Part shown: piece after piece, positions 31,782-34,820 of the stretch
Numbering within the stretch: position 1 is the stretch's first letter
Layout of the letters: every line of letters begins with the position of its first letter
From: CAZBJJ01 sp964492245
GTDB lineage: Bacteria > Spirochaetota > Spirochaetia > Treponematales > Breznakiellaceae
Direction of reading: 5' to 3'
Assembly: GCA_964492245.1 (NCBI GenBank)
Contig: CAZBJJ010000018.1
Location: 1-34,820 of the forward strand
DNA: 34,820 bases
Program-made: the position numbers and the translations under genes
The notes under the pieces: model-generated
Seen by the model: the letters and a program-made list of their open reading frames with translations, nothing else
What the model was told of the DNA's origin: nothing
Databases searched by the model: none

Positions 31782-31970
31782 ATGTCCGAAGCAAAAGAAG
31801 TTCTTGTCGTGGGTTCTAAGGTTAAGGCCTATATTAAGAGTAAAGCAGAACTCAAGTGTTCAGCGGGTGTTATCGAAGCACTTTCCGAAAAAGTACGCAC
31901 TATACTCGATGAGGCAATCGAAAAGACAATTGCCGACAAGCGAAAGACCGTACAGGAAAGAGATGTATAA
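31782..31970 (+). CDS. Bacterial histone-fold protein (single histone, Bd0055-like)
   Basis: The 62-residue protein reads as a minimal histone fold: a first helix around SKVKAYIKS (12-20), a loop with CSA (26-28), a long central helix VIEALSEKVRTILDEAIEKTIADK (30-53) and the L2/third-helix signature RKTVQERDV (54-62). R54 and D61 have the spacing of the R52-D59 clamp of archaeal HMfB, and K55/T56 match its DNA-contacting K53/T54. The N terminus EVLVVGSKVK is, from memory, very like Bdellovibrio Bd0055 and its Leptospira relative, small histones reported as chromatin components. It ends right after RDV, so helix 3 is truncated, as in those proteins. GAGGAG (31771-31776) supports ATG 31782. It has its own promoter, leader hairpin and terminator, indicating strong independent expression. 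Confidence 0.85.
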   Translation: MSEAKEVLVVGSKVKAYIKSKAELKCSAGVIEALSEKVRTILDEAIEKTIADKRKTVQERDV

Positions 31971-31987
31971 ATAGCCAATTAATTTGT

Positions 31988-32013
31988 AAAAGCTGGCTTT
32001 TGCCAGCTTTTTT
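31988..32013 (+). terminator. Intrinsic terminator of the histone-fold gene
   Basis: AAAAGCTGGC (31988-31997) pairs perfectly with GCCAGCTTTT (32002-32011) around TTTT, and the T run continues to 32013. It lies 18 bp after the stop codon. Confidence 0.92.
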
Positions 32014-32032
32014 AATATAGGGTAGCTGGTAA

Positions 32033-33031
32033 ATGGGTACGCCTTGGTATGGGTTTAATCTACTGTGGATGTTTAGCGCGGGCTGGAAGGAAAAACCAGA
32101 TATAAACAAAATACGGATATCAGAAGAGGATCTCGATTTTATGGCTCAGATGGGCTGTAATTTTGTCCGCATTCCTTTGGACTATCGTTTTTGGATCCAC
32201 GATTTTAACTACGATGCCCCACAGGAGGCCTTTTTAAAAAAGGTCGACGACTGCGTCCAAGCTGTTGTTTCGCGCGGTATGCACTGCAGCTTAAATGTGC
32301 ATCGGGCACCGGGCTACTGTATCAATGGCAATGATTTGGAAAAGCACAATCTCTGGCTCGATATTATTGCCCAGGACGCCTTTGCCAATCAGTGGAAGCA
32401 ATTCGCCCAGCGCTATGCCCATATCTCGGTCGAGGCCCTCTCCTTCGATCTCCTCAACGAACCGCCCAATATCAATCAATATGGGATGACCCGAGAAAAC
32501 CACGAAAGCATTATGCGGCGAGTTATCGATGAAATTCGCGCGGTTACTGCGAACCGGCCTATTACCCTGGATGGGCTGGGTGGGGGCAATATTGCCATTC
32601 CCGAGCTAGCCGATACGGGTGTTGTTATGAGTACGCGGGGCTACCAGCCCATGGCCTTAACTCACTACAAGGCAAATTGGTGCGCCGAAACCCAGGGTCT
32701 TCCTGCCCCAATGTATCCCAACACTGAATACGACGGAAAAATATGGACCAAACAGACTATCCGGGCACACTATGAGCCATGGATAGCCCTGAACAACACG
32801 GGCGTATCTGTACATATTGGCGAATTTGGCTGCTACGACACTGTCGACAACACCTTGGCCCTGGCTTGGTTTAAGGACATATTGTCCCTGTACCAAGAGC
32901 TAAAATGGGGCTACGCACTGTGGAATTTACAGGGTCCCTTTGGCATTATAGGCCACAGACGGGCAAATACTCGCTGGGAAAAAAATTCATGGCTACACCG
33001 TAGACAGGGATCTTTACGAACTGCTTATTGA
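32033..33031 (+). CDS. Glycoside hydrolase family 5 enzyme with a 3' frameshift
   Basis: The 332-residue reading frame is a GH5 (cellulase-like) TIM barrel: FVRIPLDYRFW, SLNVHRAPGY, FDLLNEPPNI with the acid/base Glu, and VSVHIGEFGCYD with the nucleophile Glu. No signal peptide is seen, so it may act inside the cell on imported oligosaccharides. Near the end the frame changes: after RANTRWEK the sequence reads NSWLHRRQG, but removing one A from the seven-A run at 32979-32985 gives IHGYTVDRDLYELLIEYRF and a stop at 33048-33050, which matches the normal GH5 C terminus. Catalytic residues lie upstream of the shift. Either a homopolymer sequencing error, a real mutation or slippage explains it. 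ATG 32033 has only a weak ribosome site; the next gene is convergent. Confidence 0.85.
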   Translation: MGTPWYGFNLLWMFSAGWKEKPDINKIRISEEDLDFMAQMGCNFVRIPLDYRFWIHDFNYDAPQEAFLKKVDDCVQAVVSRGMHCSLNVHRAPGYCINGNDLEKHNLWLDIIAQDAFANQWKQFAQRYAHISVEALSFDLLNEPPNINQYGMTRENHESIMRRVIDEIRAVTANRPITLDGLGGGNIAIPELADTGVVMSTRGYQPMALTHYKANWCAETQGLPAPMYPNTEYDGKIWTKQTIRAHYEPWIALNNTGVSVHIGEFGCYDTVDNTLALAWFKDILSLYQELKWGYALWNLQGPFGIIGHRRANTRWEKNSWLHRRQGSLRTAY

Positions 33032-33039
33032 GTACCGCT

Positions 33040-34569
33040 TTAAAGAATAAGCTTAAAAGGGATTGCGGGTTCCCCCAAGGTGTTAAACACATTGCCACCC
33101 GCTTCCTGTTTAAAAGCATACTCAATACTGCTTAAATTTTTGGCATTCGGGCAGTCTAAAAGAACGCTATTCTCATCTATTCTGCCAGTAAGCTTTTCGC
33201 GTTGCCCATTTTTCCAGTTGCCAACAAAGCCCAGGGGAAAGCCACTGTTGCCCTCTGCTTTTAATCCCGGCAAATACTTCCCATTCATCGCTGTAAATTC
33301 TAGCAGGACGCTCTCTTCGCCTCGGCTGCATTTTTTTAATACAGGACTGCCGGAGCCGTTTTTGGATTGAGCATAGAAATCGCGCATGGCCAGTTTTGTC
33401 ATGCGGTCGGCCAATTCCTTTTTTTTAACGGGGTGTATGTCTACCATATCGCCTAGGTCCACGCTGCCAACCATAGGGCAACCAGTTTTATGGGCAAAGT
33501 TGAGCTGTGCCTGCCAAAGTTTTGGCAGATCTTCGTCCTGTCCATAGGTCCAAGGGGCAATTTGTACAAAGATAAAATTTTTAGTGGAAAAAAACATTTG
33601 GTTCTGCCTGCGCAGGAGCTTCATTTTATCTGAGTAGGTCTCGGGTTTGGCCGAGTCCGACTCCCCTTGGTACCAGGTGAAGCCCTTTGCGGGCATCTTC
33701 CCCAGCGGCGAAAGCATTGCCATCCATGCGCTGCCAATTTTTAGGGTGTTGTATTCGTTAAAACTAGAAAATGTATGTTTTTCGCCGGCTTCTTTTTCGC
33801 CAATCTGTTCTCCAGGTAAACTGGCAAGTTTTTCTTTGAATTTTTTTTCAGCTAGATTATATTCCTGCACGTAGCCTGTCATTTCTTTTTTTGTTTTTTT
33901 AGATATTCCCTTTAGGGGGCTAGTGGGCAGAATAAAGGGATGAATACTCGCTCCACCATAGGCTGCCAAGACTATGCCTATGGGAATATTGAGTTCTTCG
34001 CGCAAATTTTTGCCAAACCACCATGCCAGTGCGGAAAATCCGCCCCAGCCACGGTCTAAAATTGTTTGAGAGCTGGATTTTTTCCACTGCAGGGGGACCG
34101 ATTTGCGCGGTATGGGCGATGAGGCCTTTTCCTGCATCAATAGGCGCAACATTGGGTCGTCGGCAGTTTTCGCTGCTTCTCTGCCGCCTTCCACCATATC
34201 CAGGCCCATTTCCATATTCGACTGTCCTGCACAAATCCACAGGTCGCCTATTACTATGTCCTGGAGGCTGATAATTTGTACAAATTCTTTTTTGCCAACT
34301 TTTTCTTCTAAAATTAAGGCAATTCCTTTATCGCTTGCACTTCGTTTTGGAAACCTAACTTGCCAGCGGCCATCTTTTCGAATTTTAGTTTGGCGGATTT
34401 CCTCATCCAGCCTTACTCTTATCGCTGTGCCCGCTGTGCCAAAGCCGCGAATGGGTATGGGGGCGTTGCGCTGAAAAAGCATATTGTCGCAGTAATAATC
34501 ATCAAAATCTGCGACCTTTGTGTTCTGTAGTTGTCGGTCCGAAACTATGTTAGGGCTCTGTATTTTCAT
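33040..34569 (-). CDS. Sialate O-acetylesterase-like SGNH carbohydrate esterase
   Basis: The 509-residue protein matches sialate 9-O-acetylesterase/DUF303 proteins: an N-terminal beta domain (NMLFQRNAPIPIRGFG), then GDLWICAGQSNMEMGLD with the SGNH serine, IPIGIVLAAYGGASI, GFTWYQGESDS, and VDLGDMVDIHPVKKKELADRM with the catalytic Asp-His. Such enzymes remove acetyl groups from sugars; in non-pathogens the substrate is often acetylated xylan or other hemicellulose rather than sialic acid. No signal peptide is visible from ATG 34569, so it may be cytoplasmic. The ribosome site (AGAAAG) is weak. Its stop overlaps the restored end of the GH5 gene by about 11 bp. With GH5 and the downstream hydrolase it suggests a glycan-use locus. 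Confidence 0.85.
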   Translation of the reverse strand: MKIQSPNIVSDRQLQNTKVADFDDYYCDNMLFQRNAPIPIRGFGTAGTAIRVRLDEEIRQTKIRKDGRWQVRFPKRSASDKGIALILEEKVGKKEFVQIISLQDIVIGDLWICAGQSNMEMGLDMVEGGREAAKTADDPMLRLLMQEKASSPIPRKSVPLQWKKSSSQTILDRGWGGFSALAWWFGKNLREELNIPIGIVLAAYGGASIHPFILPTSPLKGISKKTKKEMTGYVQEYNLAEKKFKEKLASLPGEQIGEKEAGEKHTFSSFNEYNTLKIGSAWMAMLSPLGKMPAKGFTWYQGESDSAKPETYSDKMKLLRRQNQMFFSTKNFIFVQIAPWTYGQDEDLPKLWQAQLNFAHKTGCPMVGSVDLGDMVDIHPVKKKELADRMTKLAMRDFYAQSKNGSGSPVLKKCSRGEESVLLEFTAMNGKYLPGLKAEGNSGFPLGFVGNWKNGQREKLTGRIDENSVLLDCPNAKNLSSIEYAFKQEAGGNVFNTLGEPAIPFKLIL

Positions 34570-34624
34570 ACTTTCTATAATATCAAAAAGATGGGCACTG
34601 GCCTAGACTTGGGGCACAAAAAAT

Positions 34625-34820
34625 CTATTTCGCGCCCGTGTAAAATCGCAGATAATCTTTTACGAGGTTTATTTGCAAGCTGTGCCCGCCGTCATAGATA
34701 AGAAGCTCCGAGGATATATTGCGCAATTGCAGGGCCTTGTAAAGAGATTGGACCCCCACGAGAAAGGGATCGTTGGTCTTTCCCGCATCCACATATATGT
34801 GCAAATGGGTAAATCCCTTC
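34625..34820 (-). CDS. C-terminal fragment of an alpha/beta-hydrolase (esterase)
   Basis: The minus strand is open from the window edge to a TAG at 34627-34625, giving 64 residues starting KGFTHLHIYVDAGKTNDPF and ending KDYLRFYTGAK. The pattern D(A)GxxNDPF, then LQLRNISSELLIYDGGHS, is the end of an alpha/beta-hydrolase: an acidic residue in the D-G-x-x-D/N-P-F loop and the catalytic His in GGHS. The gene continues beyond the window. It lies upstream of the esterase gene on the same strand, 55 bp from its start, so the two may form an operon. Confidence 0.65.
   Translation of the reverse strand, partial: KGFTHLHIYVDAGKTNDPFLVGVQSLYKALQLRNISSELLIYDGGHSLQINLVKDYLRFYTGAK

Overview
The window looks like chromosomal DNA of a moderately GC-rich, double-membraned bacterium, most likely a spirochaete (Spirochaetota). 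The basis is a combination rather than one marker: a fused AroD-AroE enzyme, a def-fmt-PASTA operon, a very large outer-membrane/OmpA protein with FlgD-like Ig repeats, a DksA/TraR-like zinc finger protein, an RsbU-type phosphatase, and a histone-fold protein of a kind reported from Bdellovibrio and Leptospira. The lineage is inferred; no rRNA gene is present.

Layout. (1) 94-5366 (+): DUF72 protein, ImuB-like Y-family protein and DnaE2-like polymerase, tightly overlapping: a mutagenic translesion cassette without a visible imuA. (2) 11805-5463 (-): a compact operon azlC, azlD, a secreted HExxH metalloprotease/propeller/barrel protein, a GPH sugar-cation symporter, then metF. (3) 11929-14049 (+): a cytosolic hybrid histidine kinase (GAF, HisKA, HATPase, REC, HPt), overlapping tail to tail with gatB (-). 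(4) 15593-17777: tRNA-Phe with a consensus promoter and terminator, an ornithine/lysine decarboxylase, a palindromic repeat array, infA (-) and a DksA-like gene (+), the last two divergent. (5) 17794-25202: PAS-SpoIIE phosphatase (-), rpiA, a DUF6062-like gene and a methyltransferase (+), a second palindromic array, and the giant OmpA/Ig protein (-). (6) 25326-29591: def-fmt-PASTA (+) and an acyl-CoA synthetase (-). (7) 29696-34820: a small secreted protein, aroDE, a stand-alone histone-fold gene with its own promoter and terminator, a GH5 glycosidase with a 3' frameshift, a sialate-O-acetylesterase-like enzyme and the 3' end of an alpha/beta-hydrolase, suggesting polysaccharide use.

The most interesting items are the 62-residue bacterial histone at 31782-31970 with a structured promoter/leader; the imuB-dnaE2 cassette with in-frame minisatellites and near-identical 22-bp flanking repeats; two different palindromic tandem arrays at the 3' ends of convergent genes; a GGCGCCGCC-type element inserted in frame in two unrelated genes; and several genes whose predicted transcription start falls at or almost at the start codon (leaderless candidates). 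All calls come from reading the sequence and translations by eye; no database search was run.
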